A DNA stretch of 8,786 bases, taken from positions 1-8,786 of the forward strand of contig USBM01000080.1 of assembly GCA_900552885.1 (NCBI GenBank). Reading direction: 5' to 3'. The stretch's first letter is position 1. Each line of letters opens with the position of its first letter. The stretch is from an uncultured Clostridium sp. (GTDB taxonomy: Bacteria; Bacillota; Clostridia; Lachnospirales; Lachnospiraceae). Shown here piece after piece: positions 1 to 6,857 of the stretch. A program made the translations under genes and the position numbers. The notes below the pieces were generated by a model. That model was not told the origin of the DNA. It did no database searches and was given only the letters and a program-made list of their open reading frames with translations.

Positions 1-2
1 CA

Positions 3-1616
3 GGAGTTTTTACATTGATCTTTGGTGTGATCAATAATATGAAATGGAATGCATTAAATGAATGTGTAACGCTTTCGGATCTGTCTAAACTGTCAGAAGC
101 GGCTAAGGTTGCGGAAGATGCGGAATTTCATATGTGGAAAGGAACATGGTTTGCAGTATTTTCGTTGCTTGTCACACTGTTTTTATGGATTTTTTTAGAT
201 ATGCATATAAGCAAAACAGTTGCAAAACGGACGGTGTATCGGAAAGAGTGTCTGATGGGATGCGTTCTTTGCCTGATTGGATTGATCGTATTTTCTGTTA
301 TAGATGGAAAGAAAAGTTCGGTGCAGCAGTTGACAAGTGCTGTCAGTTCGGAGCGAACCGGACCGCTTGTGTATTGGACGCAGAGTCTTTTTCAAGAGAA
401 GGAACGTACCCCATATACGGTAGATGAGGCATGGAATTCTTATGAGCAATATGTGAGGAAGGGAAAAAAAGAAGTGGGATCCTCTACGCAGGAGACCGGA
501 GTACAGCCCAATATTATTGTGATCATGAGCGAGGCATTTTATGATCTGGACCGGTTGGAAGGTTTGGTGACTTATAGCGGGGATCCGATGAAGGATTATC
601 GTGCAGTATGTAAAGAAGGAGTAGCGGGAGATCTTTATGTCAATGTATATGGGGGAGGTACGCATTTTACGGAGTTTGAATTTCTGACCGGGTGGAATAC
701 CCGAGGGATGAAAACGGGAAGTGTGCCGTATAAGGAGTATTTCAGTGAGAATCAGCCATCTTTTGCCAGGTATCTGAAGGATCAGGGATATGCAACCATG
801 GCGATTCATCCTTATGATGGTAAGTTCTGGAACCGGTATGTAGCATATCCCAGATTAGGATTTGAAAGGTTTATTGATCGTTCCCGAATGACGTATCAGG
901 ACATGTGTGGTTATATATCGGATGAGTCGTTGACGAAAGAAATTGTTCTGCAATATGAGAGCAAGCAGGAAGGAAAGCCGATGTTCTGTTTTGCAGTGTC
1001 GATCGCAAATCATATTGCAATCTTGAATGGAGAAGAGAAGGTAAATGCACCGGATGATATTACAGTGACATATGCAGATGATCTTGGATATGGTCCGAAT
1101 AAAAAACGATGGGTGCAGGAATATGTAAGCGGAATTGCAAAGAGTGGGGAAGCGTTACGGGAGCTGACAGATTATCTGAAACAGCAAAGCGAGCCAACCA
1201 TAGTTGTGTTTTTTGGGGATCATGCACCAAGTTATGCACTCGATCAGTTAGAAAATGATGAAAAGGAGCTGGCATATTCTACACCATATGTGATCTGGGG
1301 TAATTATGACTGGCAGAAGGCAGGTAAAGGGGAAAATGTAAGTGCATCGTATCTGTCAACTTATCTGATGCAGCTGCTTGGTATGCCATTGGCATATCAG
1401 AATTATTATAATATAGCAATGAGAAATGAATATCCGGTCGATACGCGGTATATGATACAGAATAAAGAAGGAAAGTCATATCCTGATTTTTCAAAAGAGC
1501 AACAGAAAGTATATTATGAGCATGCACTGGATCTGAAAAAACATGTGGATACATTGCTGCGGTCGCCGGAACGGATAGAGAGTATATGGACACCCGTGAA
1601 GAATACGGGAAAATAG
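3..1616 (+). CDS. LtaS-like membrane phosphoglycerol transferase (sulfatase fold), 5' partial
   Basis: The frame is open to the left edge, so the gene very probably starts upstream; the TTG at base 15 has no convincing reason to be the start. Counting that TTG as residue 1, hydrophobic segments lie near residues 45-62 and 80-96, and residues 1-8 look like the end of an earlier one. This is the tail of the multi-span membrane anchor typical of LtaS-type enzymes. The extracellular sulfatase domain follows: NIIVIMSEAF (166-175, with the likely metal ligand Glu173), GGGTHFTEFEFLTG (213-226, with Thr216 at the position of the LtaS catalytic threonine), ANH (331-333, His333 in the substrate-binding position) and VVFFGDHAPSY (397-407, with metal ligands Asp402 and His403). 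Family members transfer glycerol phosphate from phosphatidylglycerol onto lipoteichoic acid or other surface glycans; the exact acceptor cannot be read here. The gene is unrelated in function to the chaperone operon and no clear terminator separates them. Confidence 0.85.
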   Translation, partial: GVFTLIFGVINNMKWNALNECVTLSDLSKLSEAAKVAEDAEFHMWKGTWFAVFSLLVTLFLWIFLDMHISKTVAKRTVYRKECLMGCVLCLIGLIVFSVIDGKKSSVQQLTSAVSSERTGPLVYWTQSLFQEKERTPYTVDEAWNSYEQYVRKGKKEVGSSTQETGVQPNIIVIMSEAFYDLDRLEGLVTYSGDPMKDYRAVCKEGVAGDLYVNVYGGGTHFTEFEFLTGWNTRGMKTGSVPYKEYFSENQPSFARYLKDQGYATMAIHPYDGKFWNRYVAYPRLGFERFIDRSRMTYQDMCGYISDESLTKEIVLQYESKQEGKPMFCFAVSIANHIAILNGEEKVNAPDDITVTYADDLGYGPNKKRWVQEYVSGIAKSGEALRELTDYLKQQSEPTIVVFFGDHAPSYALDQLENDEKELAYSTPYVIWGNYDWQKAGKGENVSASYLSTYLMQLLGMPLAYQNYYNIAMRNEYPVDTRYMIQNKEGKSYPDFSKEQQKVYYEHALDLKKHVDTLLRSPERIESIWTPVKNTGK

Positions 1617-1675
1617 TAATATAAAGTCAGAATTCATAAACACACAAAATATTCACAATTTTTCTTGTTTTTTTC
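1617..1675 (+). other. AT-rich intergenic stretch, no terminator seen
   Basis: This spacer between the LtaS-like gene and the heat-shock promoter is A/T-rich and ends in runs of T (about 1660-1677). I find no GC-containing stem in front of the T runs, so there is no recognisable intrinsic terminator. Some read-through from the upstream gene into hrcA is possible, or termination may be Rho-dependent. Confidence 0.5.
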
Positions 1676-1704
1676 TTGACAAACGAAAATGTGGGTGGTA
1701 CATT
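1676..1704 (+). promoter_or_regulatory. SigmaA-type promoter of the hrcA operon
   Basis: A perfect -35 box TTGACA (1676-1681) is followed by a 17-base spacer and a -10 box TACATT (1699-1704). TGG just before the -10 supplies an extended -10 (TGn). The predicted transcription start is near 1711, which places the CIRCE operator at about +6 to +32. This is the usual arrangement for HrcA-repressed operons, where a vegetative promoter is blocked by the repressor. The boxes are seen in the sequence; the start site is inferred. Confidence 0.88.
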
Positions 1705-1715
1705 ATATTCAGATG

Positions 1716-1742
1716 TTAGCACTCGGATAGATTGAGTGCTAA
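1716..1742 (+). promoter_or_regulatory. CIRCE operator (HrcA binding site)
   Basis: The inverted repeat TTAGCACTC (1716-1724) and GAGTGCTAA (1734-1742) is separated by exactly 9 bases. Both arms match the CIRCE consensus at every position. HrcA dimers bind this site to repress transcription at normal temperature. Because it lies in the transcribed leader of hrcA, the RNA can also fold into a 9-bp hairpin ahead of the hrcA ribosome binding site (AAAGGGG, 1758-1764). Confidence 0.98.
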
Positions 1743-1772
1743 TAATCAAAAAGAAAGAAAGGGGTCTGGTGC

Positions 1773-2804
1773 ATGGAATTAGATGAGCGGAAGCAGAAGA
1801 TACTCAAAGCAATCATTTCTAATTATCTAGAGACAGGTGAACCGGTTGGTTCAAGAACCATTTCCAAATATACAGATCTGTACCTTTCTTCTGCAACGAT
1901 TCGGAATGAGATGGCAGACTTGGAAGAACTTGGACTGATCATGCAACCGCATACATCAGCAGGTCGTGTTCCAACCGATCAGGGCTATCGGCTATATGTA
2001 GATCATATGATGGCTGAGAAAGATACTGAGATGCAGGAGATGAAGACACAGCTGTTAGAGCGTGTAGATAAGATGGAGTCGATGCTCAAGCAGGTTGCCA
2101 AGGTATTGGCATACAATACCAATTATACAACATTGGTCACAGCACCACAGTATCAGAACATCAAGCTTAAGTTCATTCAGTTGTCGCAGGTAGATGAGAA
2201 TCAGCTTTTGGCCGTTATCGTAGTAGATGGCAATGTGATCAAGAATAAGCTGATGCAGGTAGACCGGATGCTGGGGAATGATGAGATCCTTAAGTTGAAT
2301 GTTTTGCTGAATACATTTTTGCAGGGAGCCTCTTTGCAGGATATCAATCTTGAGATGATCCAGACGATCAAGTCTCAGGCTGGAGAGTTTGCAGATATCA
2401 TGGAGAACATATTCCAGGGAATCGCAGAAGCCATTCATGAAGCAGATGAAGTCGAGATCTATACAAGTGGTACAACGAATATGTTAAAGTATCCGGAGCT
2501 TGGAGATATCGAACAGACGACGAAGCTTCTAGAGGCGTTAGAGGATCGACAGGGATTGGATGAATTGATCGATGAGTCCATGAACAGTGAGAATACGAAT
2601 GGTATTCAGGTCTATATTGGAGAAGAAGCACCGGTTTCTAATATGAAGGATTGCAGTATTGTAACGGCGACCTATGAATTAGCAGAGGGTGCTAAGGGAA
2701 CGATCGGTATTATCGGACCGAAGCGTATGGACTATAAGAAAGTTGTCAGCACCCTGAAGAATCTGACGGGTGAGTTAGATACAATATTTAAGAAGAAAGA
2801 GTAG
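1773..2804 (+). CDS. hrcA: Heat-inducible transcription repressor HrcA
   Basis: HrcA represses class I heat-shock genes by binding CIRCE, and in studied species needs GroEL to stay active, which closes a feedback loop on free chaperone. At 343 residues it has the usual family length. The N-terminal winged-helix DNA-binding domain spans about residues 1-75, with the family signatures TGEPVGSRTI (21-30), SSATIRNEMADLEELG (39-54) and HTSAGRVPTDQGYRLYVD (60-77). The rest is the dimerisation and regulatory part, ending in TLKNLTGELDTIFKK. The ATG at 1773 is supported by AAAGGGG 8 bases upstream. It is the first gene after its own operator, so it is autoregulated. Its stop codon overlaps the grpE ribosome binding site. 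Confidence 0.97.
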   Translation: MELDERKQKILKAIISNYLETGEPVGSRTISKYTDLYLSSATIRNEMADLEELGLIMQPHTSAGRVPTDQGYRLYVDHMMAEKDTEMQEMKTQLLERVDKMESMLKQVAKVLAYNTNYTTLVTAPQYQNIKLKFIQLSQVDENQLLAVIVVDGNVIKNKLMQVDRMLGNDEILKLNVLLNTFLQGASLQDINLEMIQTIKSQAGEFADIMENIFQGIAEAIHEADEVEIYTSGTTNMLKYPELGDIEQTTKLLEALEDRQGLDELIDESMNSENTNGIQVYIGEEAPVSNMKDCSIVTATYELAEGAKGTIGIIGPKRMDYKKVVSTLKNLTGELDTIFKKKE

Positions 2805-2814
2805 AGGTGTCAAA

Positions 2815-3480
2815 GTGGAAGAAAAGAAGAAAAGCAGTGCGAAGAACAGTGCAAATACGAAGAACAAACCTACCGGCAAGACAGTGAAAGAGACTGTAGA
2901 AGAAGTTGCGGTAGAATCCACTGAAGAGACAGCAGTTGAAGAAGCCAAAGAAGTTTCAGAGGATACCGAAAAGAAGCCAACGAAGGCAAAGAAAGGCAGT
3001 CGAAGAAGCGGTGGTAATAACAAGGCATTAGAACTTGAATTAGAGAAACAGAAAGAATTGACAGAAGAAGCCAATGATAGATATAAGCGTCTGCTTGCAG
3101 AGTTTGAGAATGCCAGAAACCGTAATGAGAAAGAATCTAAGCGTATGTATGACATTGGTGCGAAAGAGGTTCTTGAGAAATTATTGCCGGTAGTTGATAA
3201 CTTTGAGAGAGCGTTAGCGGCAATTCCGGAAGAGGATAAGGAGCGTGCGTTCGAACAGGGTGTAGATAAGATCTACAAGCAGATGATCGTAACTCTTGAA
3301 GACGTTGGTGTGAAGCCAATGAATGCAGAGGGTACACAGTTTGATCCGGATTTCCACAATGCAGTATTGCATGTAGAAGATGAGGAGTTAGGAGAGAACG
3401 TAGTAGCAGAGGAACTTCAGAAAGGTTATATGTATAAGGATGAAGTGCTTCGCCACAGTATGGTTAAGGTTGCAAACTAA
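2815..3480 (+). CDS. grpE: Nucleotide exchange factor GrpE (GTG start)
   Basis: GrpE is the homodimeric co-chaperone that releases ADP from DnaK. The protein has 221 residues, longer than minimal GrpE because of a charged Lys/Glu/Ser/Thr-rich N-terminal tail (about 1-68) that is probably disordered. A long coiled-coil helix follows (about 70-112, with RYKRLLAEFENARNRNEKE), then the helical part KEVLEKLLPVVDNFERAL (117-134). The C-terminal beta domain carries the family signature from FDPDFHNAV (177-185) through GYMYKDEVLRHSMVKV (204-219). The start is GTG at 2815. The sequence AGAGGTG (2803-2809), 5 bases before it, is the ribosome binding site and overlaps the hrcA stop TAG (2802-2804), so translation is probably coupled to hrcA. 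Confidence 0.96.
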   Translation: MEEKKKSSAKNSANTKNKPTGKTVKETVEEVAVESTEETAVEEAKEVSEDTEKKPTKAKKGSRRSGGNNKALELELEKQKELTEEANDRYKRLLAEFENARNRNEKESKRMYDIGAKEVLEKLLPVVDNFERALAAIPEEDKERAFEQGVDKIYKQMIVTLEDVGVKPMNAEGTQFDPDFHNAVLHVEDEELGENVVAEELQKGYMYKDEVLRHSMVKVAN

Positions 3481-3500
3481 TTATTTTAGTTGCTTAGCAT

Positions 3501-3530
3501 CCAAAGGATCTGTAATGGCAGGTTCCTTGG
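3501..3530 (+). other. Imperfect hairpin in the grpE-dnaK gap
   Basis: CCAAAGGA (3501-3508) can pair with TCCTTGG (3524-3530) with one A bulged, and CTG (3510-3512) pairs with CAG (3519-3521) around the loop TAATGG. No T run follows, so this is not an intrinsic terminator. It lies about 25 bases before the dnaK ribosome binding site AGGAGG (3556-3561). A role in RNA processing or 5' protection of the dnaK message is possible but inferred. Confidence 0.45.
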
Positions 3531-3569
3531 AAATAATATATGATTATAGAATTTTAGGAGGACAAAGTC

Positions 3570-5420
3570 ATGGGTAAAATTATTGGTATCGATTTAGGAA
3601 CAACAAATTCATGTGTAGCCGTTATGGAAGGTGGTAAGCCGGTAGTTATCAACAATGCGGAAGGTGCAAGAACAACACCATCTGTTGTAGCATTTACTAA
3701 GACCGGCGAGCGTGTGATCGGTGAGCCTGCAAAGCGTCAGGCAGTAACCAATGCAGATAAGACAATCTCTTCTATCAAGAGACATATGGGTACCGATTAC
3801 AAAGTAACAATTGATGATAAGAAATATTCTCCACAGGAGATCTCAGCTATGATCTTACAGAAGTTAAAATCCGATGCTGAAAGCTACTTGGGCGAGAAGG
3901 TAACAGAGGCTGTTATTACGGTTCCTGCATATTTCTCAGATGCACAAAGACAGGCGACCAAGGATGCAGGACGTATCGCAGGATTGGATGTAAAGCGTAT
4001 TATCAACGAGCCGACAGCCGCTGCATTATCATATGGTCTGGATAATGAGAACGAGCAGAGGATCATGGTATACGACTTAGGTGGTGGTACATTTGATGTA
4101 TCTATCATTGAGATTGGTGATGGCGTCATTGAAGTATTGGCAACAGCCGGTGATAATAAGCTTGGTGGTGATGACTTCGATAACGTTATTACAGATTATA
4201 TGTTAGATGAGTTCAAGAAACAGGAAGGCGTTGACTTATCCGGTGATAAGATGGCAATGCAGAGATTGAAAGAAGCAGCAGAGAAGGCTAAGAAAGAGTT
4301 GTCTTCTTCTACTACTACCAATATCAACCTGCCATTTATCACAGCAACAGCAGATGGTCCAAAGCATTTTGATATGAACCTTACAAGAGCGAAGTTTGAT
4401 GAGTTAACAGCTCATCTGGTAGAGAGAACAGCAGTACCTGTTCAGACAGCATTAAAGGATGCAGGTCTTACTGCTTCAGAACTTGATAAAGTATTGTTAG
4501 TAGGTGGTTCTACACGTATCATCGCTGTACAGGAAAAGGTTAAACAGTTAACAGGTAAAGAGCCATTCAAGGGTATTAACCCGGATGAGTGTGTTGCAAT
4601 CGGTGCTTCTATCCAGGGTGGTAAGTTAGCAGGTGATGCAGGTGCCGGTGAGATCTTATTGCTGGATGTTACTCCACTTTCACTTTCTATTGAGACAATG
4701 GGTGGTGTTGCAACCAGATTGATCGAGAGAAATACAACAATCCCAACGAAGAAGAGTCAGATCTTCTCAACTGCACAGGATAATCAGGATGCAGTAGATA
4801 TTCACATTGTACAGGGTGAGAGACAGTTCGCCAGAGATAATAAGACATTAGGTCGTTTCCGTCTCGATGGTATCGCTCCTGCAAGACGTGGTGTTCCTCA
4901 GATCGAAGTTACATTTGATATTGATGCCAATGGTATTGTTAATGTATCTGCTAAGGATCTTGGAACAGGTAGAGAGCAGCATATTACAATTACTGCAGGT
5001 TCTAACATGTCAGATGATGATATCGAGAGAGCAGTAAAAGAAGCTGCTGAGTATGAAGCTCAGGATAAGAAGAGAAAAGATGCAATCGAAGCCAGAAATG
5101 ATGCAGATGCAATGGTATTCCAGACAGAGAAAGCATTACAGGATGTTGGTGATAAGCTTCCGGCTGAGGATAAGACCAAGGTTGAGGCTGATCTGCAGGC
5201 ACTTAAGAGTCTGGTAGAAAGTACAGATCCTGAGAATATGAGCGACTATGATGTAGAACAGCTTAAGAATGCAAAAGAGACATTGATGACAAGTGCTCAG
5301 AACTTATTTGCTAAGTTGTATGAGCAGAACGGTCCTGGAGCTAATGCAGGTACCGGAGCAACAGGTCCTGCTGATTACTCAGAAGGTGATGTTGTAGATG
5401 GAGATTATACAGAGTTATAA
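3570..5420 (+). CDS. dnaK: Hsp70 chaperone DnaK
   Basis: DnaK is the ATP-dependent cytosolic chaperone that binds exposed hydrophobic peptide segments. The nucleotide-binding domain (about 1-360) shows all three Hsp70 signatures: IDLGTTNS (7-14), VYDLGGGTFDVSI (167-179, with Thr174 equivalent to E. coli Thr199) and VLLVGGSTRI (308-317). Lys70 (TISSIKRHMG) matches the catalytic lysine. The interdomain linker is ILLLDVTPLS (362-371). The beta substrate-binding domain runs to about residue 480, followed by the helical lid and a Gly/Ala-rich tail ending in acidic EGDVVDGDYTEL. Between residues 71 and 90 it is about 24 residues shorter than E. coli DnaK, the known Gram-positive form, which largely accounts for the 616-residue length. 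The start is set by AGGAGG (3556-3561), 8 bases before the ATG, the strongest ribosome binding site in the window and consistent with high expression. Confidence 0.99.
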   Translation: MGKIIGIDLGTTNSCVAVMEGGKPVVINNAEGARTTPSVVAFTKTGERVIGEPAKRQAVTNADKTISSIKRHMGTDYKVTIDDKKYSPQEISAMILQKLKSDAESYLGEKVTEAVITVPAYFSDAQRQATKDAGRIAGLDVKRIINEPTAAALSYGLDNENEQRIMVYDLGGGTFDVSIIEIGDGVIEVLATAGDNKLGGDDFDNVITDYMLDEFKKQEGVDLSGDKMAMQRLKEAAEKAKKELSSSTTTNINLPFITATADGPKHFDMNLTRAKFDELTAHLVERTAVPVQTALKDAGLTASELDKVLLVGGSTRIIAVQEKVKQLTGKEPFKGINPDECVAIGASIQGGKLAGDAGAGEILLLDVTPLSLSIETMGGVATRLIERNTTIPTKKSQIFSTAQDNQDAVDIHIVQGERQFARDNKTLGRFRLDGIAPARRGVPQIEVTFDIDANGIVNVSAKDLGTGREQHITITAGSNMSDDDIERAVKEAAEYEAQDKKRKDAIEARNDADAMVFQTEKALQDVGDKLPAEDKTKVEADLQALKSLVESTDPENMSDYDVEQLKNAKETLMTSAQNLFAKLYEQNGPGANAGTGATGPADYSEGDVVDGDYTEL

Positions 5421-5444
5421 TCCGAATGGATACTTTGAAATGAT

Positions 5445-5477
5445 AGTCCCACGGTCTTAGTAGAGACCGTGGGTACT
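5445..5477 (+). other. Strong hairpin between dnaK and dnaJ
   Basis: CCCACGGTCT (5448-5457) and AGACCGTGGG (5464-5473) form a perfect 10-bp stem around a 6-base loop. AGT (5445-5447) and ACT (5475-5477) can extend it by three pairs with T5474 bulged. No U tract follows (CTCTTAGTCG), so it is not a typical intrinsic terminator. Its place just after the dnaK stop suggests a 3' stabiliser or processing point that keeps dnaK mRNA more abundant than dnaJ mRNA, or a weak attenuator. The structure is seen; the function is inferred. Confidence 0.7.
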
Positions 5478-5500
5478 CTTAGTCGATAAAGGTGAGGAAG

Positions 5501-6670
5501 ATGGCAGAAACAAAGAGAGATTATTATGAGGTTCTTGGCGTTGCAAAGAATGCAACAGATGCAGAATTAAAGAAAGCTTACCGACAGATTGCCAAGAAAT
5601 ACCATCCTGATATGAATCCGGGAGACAAGGAAGCAGAAGCAAAGTTCAAAGAGGCTTCGGAAGCTTACAAGGTATTAAGTGATCCGGATTCCAGAGCAAA
5701 GTATGATCAGTTCGGTCACGCTGCATTTGATCCAAATGGTGGCATGGGGGGAGCTGGATTCGGTGGATTTGACTTTGGCGATATGGGAGATATCTTTGGA
5801 GATATCTTTGGAGATATGTTTGGCGGTGGCGGAAGAGCACGTCAATCCAATGGCCCGATGAAAGGTGCTAACATTAAGACCAGTGTTCGTGTGAAGTTTG
5901 ACGAAGCCGTATTTGGCTGCCAGAAGGAATTGGAATTACCGCTGAAAGACGAATGTGTTGTATGTCATGGTACCGGTTCACAACCGGGACATAATCCGGA
6001 GACTTGTCCAAAATGTAATGGTAAAGGTCAGGTTGTATTTACACAGCAGTCGTTATTTGGCGTAGTTCGTAATGTACAGACTTGTCCGGAATGTTCCGGT
6101 ACGGGTAAAGTCATTAAGTATAAGTGTACACAGTGTTCCGGTACCGGTTATGTGAAGAGCAAGAAGAAGATTCAGGTAGTCGTACCAGCCGGTATTGATA
6201 ACGGACAGAGTATCCGTATCCGTGAGAAAGGTGAACCGGGTGTCAATGGTGGCGGACGTGGAGATTTGCTTGTTACCGTATTGGTTGACAGACATCCACA
6301 GTTCCAGCGTCAGGAGTACGACCTGTTCTCTACAGAACCGATCACATTTACGCAGGCAGCACTTGGCGGAACGATTACGATCAATACGATCGATGGTCCG
6401 ATGGAATATGAGATCAAGCCGGGAACACAGACAGACACGAAGATTAAGTTGAAGGGTAAGGGTGTTCCGACACTTCGTAATAAGAATGTACGTGGTGATC
6501 ATTATGTTACCTTAGTTGTTCAGGTGCCGGATAAGTTGACAGAAGAGCAGAAGACAATTCTTAATAACTTTGATGAGGCAACCGGTTCTACTGCGAGAAG
6601 ATCTACGGATTCAGCAGGAGATTTCAGCTTTGGTGGACATAAGAAAAAGGGTTTCGGTAAGAAACGCTGA
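5501..6670 (+). CDS. dnaJ: Hsp40 co-chaperone DnaJ (type I)
   Basis: DnaJ binds unfolded clients, hands them to DnaK and stimulates its ATPase. I place the start at ATG 5501 (389 residues, MAETKRDYYEVLG) because the in-frame GTG at 5492 sits inside the ribosome binding site AGGTGAGG (5490-5497). The J domain spans about residues 6-72 with the essential HPD at 35-37. A Gly/Phe-rich region (about 76-115) contains a GDIFGDIFGDMFGG repeat. Four CxxCxGxG zinc-binding repeats start at Cys152, Cys169, Cys195 and Cys209, all intact, forming two zinc centres. The C-terminal client-binding domains follow and the protein ends in a basic KKKGFGKKR tail. It is the last gene of the heat-shock unit and is followed at once by a terminator. 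Confidence 0.98.
   Translation: MAETKRDYYEVLGVAKNATDAELKKAYRQIAKKYHPDMNPGDKEAEAKFKEASEAYKVLSDPDSRAKYDQFGHAAFDPNGGMGGAGFGGFDFGDMGDIFGDIFGDMFGGGGRARQSNGPMKGANIKTSVRVKFDEAVFGCQKELELPLKDECVVCHGTGSQPGHNPETCPKCNGKGQVVFTQQSLFGVVRNVQTCPECSGTGKVIKYKCTQCSGTGYVKSKKKIQVVVPAGIDNGQSIRIREKGEPGVNGGGRGDLLVTVLVDRHPQFQRQEYDLFSTEPITFTQAALGGTITINTIDGPMEYEIKPGTQTDTKIKLKGKGVPTLRNKNVRGDHYVTLVVQVPDKLTEEQKTILNNFDEATGSTARRSTDSAGDFSFGGHKKKGFGKKR
5786..5821 (+). repeat. Three 12-base tandem repeats inside dnaJ
   Basis: The unit GGAGATATCTTT occurs at 5786-5797 and 5798-5809 exactly, and as GGAGATATGTTT at 5810-5821. It encodes the GDIF / GDIF / GDMF series of the Gly/Phe-rich region. DIF-type motifs are common in DnaJ proteins, so the protein repeat is natural; the near-exact DNA repetition suggests recent duplication by slippage. 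Confidence 0.85.
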
Positions 6671-6686
6671 GAATAGAGAAAGAGAT

Positions 6687-6727
6687 AATACCGTTACATG
6701 ATATATTATCGTGTAGCGGTATTTTTG
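6687..6727 (+). terminator. Intrinsic terminator after dnaJ
   Basis: Bases 6687-6702 pair with 6708-6723 in a continuous 16-bp stem, including two G-T (G-U in RNA) pairs, around a 5-base loop. The GC-containing core is ACCGTTACA against TGTAGCGGT. A run of five T (6722-6726) begins in the closing arm and continues just past it. It lies 16 bases after the dnaJ stop and marks the end of the hrcA-grpE-dnaK-dnaJ transcript. Confidence 0.92.
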
Positions 6728-6780
6728 TATACGGTGAGTAGGGTAGGGATTTGTGTTTTCGTGAAAATATGTATTTATAC

Positions 6781-6809
6781 TTGTATGTTGCAATGAATAT
6801 AGGTACAAT
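6781..6809 (+). promoter_or_regulatory. Predicted sigmaA-type promoter of prmA-rsmE
   Basis: TTGTAT (6781-6786) and TACAAT (6804-6809) are spaced by 17 bases and lie about 50 bases before the prmA ATG. The -10 box is one mismatch from consensus; the -35 is weaker, sharing TTG and A at position 5. The predicted start is near 6816. No CIRCE repeat is present here, so this unit should not be under direct HrcA control. The rest of the 187-base gap holds only the dnaJ terminator and the prmA ribosome binding site. Confidence 0.7.
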
Positions 6810-6857
6810 AGAGGAAGTGAACAGCAATGAAACCTATAGAAGAGGAGTATAATTAGT

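Noticed and set aside
195..809. 204-codon open frame on the minus strand inside the LtaS-like gene
   Set aside because: It is antisense to a frame with clear sulfatase motifs, shows no family motif or ribosome binding site, and has a composition typical of a shadow frame.
3527..3555. Possible internal promoter before dnaK (TTGGAA with AATTTT)
   Set aside because: At 17-base spacing the -10 candidate is poor and better -10 matches are wrongly spaced, so I do not call a promoter.
5492..5500. Alternative GTG start of dnaJ three codons upstream (MRKMAETK)
   Set aside because: The GTG is part of the ribosome binding site AGGTGAGG; the ATG at 5501 has proper spacing and gives the usual DnaJ N terminus.
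6756..6767. TTTTC/GAAAA short inverted repeat upstream of the prmA promoter
   Set aside because: Five-base A/T arms with a two-base loop are expected by chance in this AT-rich gap and match no known operator.
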